A DNA stretch of 64,000 bases from Salvelinus alpinus (Eukaryota; Chordata; Actinopteri; Salmoniformes; Salmonidae): NCBI RefSeq assembly GCF_045679555.1, contig NC_092122.1:12761043-12825042 (forward strand), given 5' to 3'. A program made the translations under genes and the position numbers. A model generated the notes under the pieces. The model searched no databases and had not been told where the DNA came from. It saw only the letters and a program-made list of their open reading frames with translations. The first letter of the stretch is position 1. Each line of letters starts with the position of its first letter. This document shows, piece after piece, positions 62,311 through 64,000 of this stretch.

Positions 62311-63314
62311 TTTTCAGCAGTGTAATAACAACGTGCGAGTAGCGATTAAGGGATGTCTGGAAGGATATACAAGTGTACTGTACATCCTTCAAAAGTCAAA
62401 CTTTTGTTTTCTGGAAATACATGTTTCTCAGATGGTGCTCAATTCTTGTCCATTTGGAATGTCTACAGCTACATCTTCTTAGAAAATGTATTTAACTTCC
62501 ATTTAGCACTAGTTTCCACTAGACACAGGTTCTCGGTTTAACGTTTGTTATCTGAACACTTGGACTTTGCTTACACTGTGACCAATGTGTTGATAGCCTC
62601 TCCTTGAAGGGGAGCTGAACTGACAGTGAGGTAAATCTGGTGTGACCAGAGACCTTAGAAGGGAGTCTTGTTAGTGCCATTGCCCTAGGACGTGAGACAG
62701 ACCCAAAGGAGAGGCAAACACGGAAGGTGAAGACAGTACAGAGAAGACATTTAATGTATGCTGTTTGAAAAGCCTCTCTCTCCTCCTCGACTCTCTTTCT
62801 CTTCTTGTTGAGGCAGAACTTGATGTGTCCACAGGCCAAAATAAAGTTGCACTCCAAACAGGTTCCCTGGAGCGAGTAGAGCAGAGGCCTCCACTCTATT
62901 CCACAAGGAAAATTGGACTTCCACTCAAAGACTCGGGACTTGGGAGTACGGGAGTATGGCATGGAAATAACTTCTTCCCTTGCACTTTCCGTATTCCGTC
63001 TTTTTCCCTTCAGTGTTCAGAGTGGTTTGTTGATTTTGGGGGAACATATACTGTTATGTACGGTGGTCCACTAGGGATTCAATGTTTTCTGTTTTTCTGG
63101 GCTTGTCATCCCAAATCTGCTGCCATCTAAGTGAAACATTCAGAGGCTCATGTAAATTCTGCCATTACTGTGTTGCATTGGTCAGCTAAAAGGGTCATGT
63201 CATCTATTGTTCACAGTTCAATGACTTTGCCTAGCTCAGTGCTAATATCAGGGTAAATGCTATCGTATCCTTTCTAGTCCCTATTTCTGCCTTAAATAAC
63301 ATTTATACGTTATA
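62311..63314. other. Intergenic, nothing recognised
   Basis: Contains a 147-codon chance frame on the - strand (62519-62962) and a 121-codon one on the + strand that overlap antiparallel. Neither has a recognisable domain, and neither is supported as a gene. Confidence 0.45.
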
Positions 63315-64000
63315 CACTGCTCAAAAAAATAAAGGGAACACTTAAACAACACAATGTAACTCCAAGTCAATCACACTTCTATGAAATCAAACTGTCCACT
63401 TAGGAAGCAACACTGATTGACAATACATTTCACATGCTGTTGTGCAAATGGAATAGACAAAAGGTGGAAATTATAGGCAATTAGCAAGACACCCCCAAAA
63501 AAGGAGTGATTCTGCAGGTGGTGACCACAGACCACTTCTCAGTTCCTATGCTTCCTGGCTGATGTTTTGGTCACTTTTGAATGCTGGCGGTGCTCTCACT
63601 CTAGTGGTAGCATGAGACGGAGTCTACAACCCACACAAGTGGCTCAGGTAGTGCAGTTCATCCAGGATGGCACATCAATGCGAGCTGTGGCAAAAAGGTT
63701 TGCTGTGTCTGTCAGCGTAGTGTCCAGAGCATGGAGGCGCTACCAGGAGACAGGCCAGTACATCAGGAGACGTGGAGGAGGCCGTAGGAGGGCAACAACC
63801 CAGCAGCAGGACCGCTACCTCCGCCTTTGTGCAAGGAGGTGCACTGCCAGAGCCCTGCAAAATGACCTCCAGCAGGCCACAAATGTGCATGTGTCAGCAT
63901 ATGGTCTCACAAGGGGTCTGAGGATCTCATCTCGGTACCTAATGGCAGTCAGGCTACCTCTGGCAAGCACATGGAGGGCTGTGCGGCCCCACAAAGAAAT
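63315..64000 (+). mobile_element. Tc1-like transposon (family F), cut by window end and internally rearranged
   Basis: The left end CACTGCTCAAAAAAATAAAGG follows TA at 63313-63314. The transposase opens at 63612 and is still open at the window edge. Up to about 63893 it reads as a normal Tc1 N-terminal region. After that the + strand is the reverse complement of a later transposase segment, so the copy contains an inversion or is a head-to-head chimera. Confidence 0.85.
63612..64000 (+). pseudogene. Tc1-like transposase, N-terminal part, family F
   Basis: 129 codons are open to the window end. [20 protein letters not shown], then [20 protein letters not shown] is a helix-turn-helix of the Tc1 DNA-binding domain. 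[16 protein letters not shown] matches the linker and second helix bundle. From about residue 95 the encoded residues no longer fit the family, while the opposite strand reads [20 protein letters not shown], a block from the middle of Tc1 transposases. The frame therefore cannot give a working enzyme. Confidence 0.75.

Noticed and set aside
62519..63130. 147-codon - frame and overlapping 121-codon + frame
   Set aside because: Mutually antisense with no recognisable motifs. Probably chance.

Overview
This 64 kb window is vertebrate genomic DNA, almost certainly from a salmonid fish (salmon, trout or charr). The evidence is spliced coding exons with vertebrate GT/AG boundaries, low gene density, a heavy load of Tc1-like DNA transposons from several fish-typical families, tRNA-derived SINEs of the salmonid HpaI type, and non-LTR elements whose 3' tails match those SINEs. 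There are no bacterial or phage features. Most of the 60-250 codon open frames are chance frames in intergenic DNA, tandem repeats or transposons.

The only convincing intact host gene is a proton-linked monocarboxylate transporter on the + strand, best matched to MCT2 (slc16a7). Four coding exons (37698-37914, 45296-45439, 45703-46512, 46968-47242) join in phase (all introns phase 1) into a 481-residue protein. The 5' UTR continues upstream of a splice acceptor at 37661-37662. A CpG-rich stretch near 25.1-26.0 kb with a good splice donor at 25460 is a candidate promoter and non-coding first exon, not proven. The second host locus is a decayed C1q-domain gene on the - strand (about 7130-7924), broken by two nonsense codons, a frameshift and a palindromic MITE.

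Layout: 1-7.1 kb intergenic with repeat remnants and a 19-nt G run; 7.1-7.9 kb C1q pseudogene; 8.0-9.2 kb 5'-truncated LINE; 9.2-9.5 kb hairpin MITE; 13.2-16.1 kb two Tc1-like elements flanking an LTR-like insertion; 19.0-24.8 kb a pile of nested elements (degenerate Tc1, a 1.58 kb Tc1 with long inverted repeats, a decayed Ty3/Gypsy pol, another Tc1 fragment); 25-37.6 kb the presumed slc16a7 5' intron, with a second copy of the long-repeat Tc1, SINEs, a solo LTR and a 41-bp pyrimidine minisatellite ending at the acceptor; 37.7-47.2 kb the slc16a7 coding exons, with a 3 kb LINE in the large intron; 48.3-49.8 kb another Tc1-like element; 54.7-58.25 kb a very large 27-bp minisatellite; 63.3-64.0 kb the start of a further Tc1-like element that appears internally inverted.

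I found no new multi-gene system. The points most worth a second look are the minisatellite whose unit resembles a branch point plus polypyrimidine tract and abuts the slc16a7 acceptor, the 3.6 kb nearly G-free minisatellite with a 651-bp internal duplication, and several informative transposon rearrangements.
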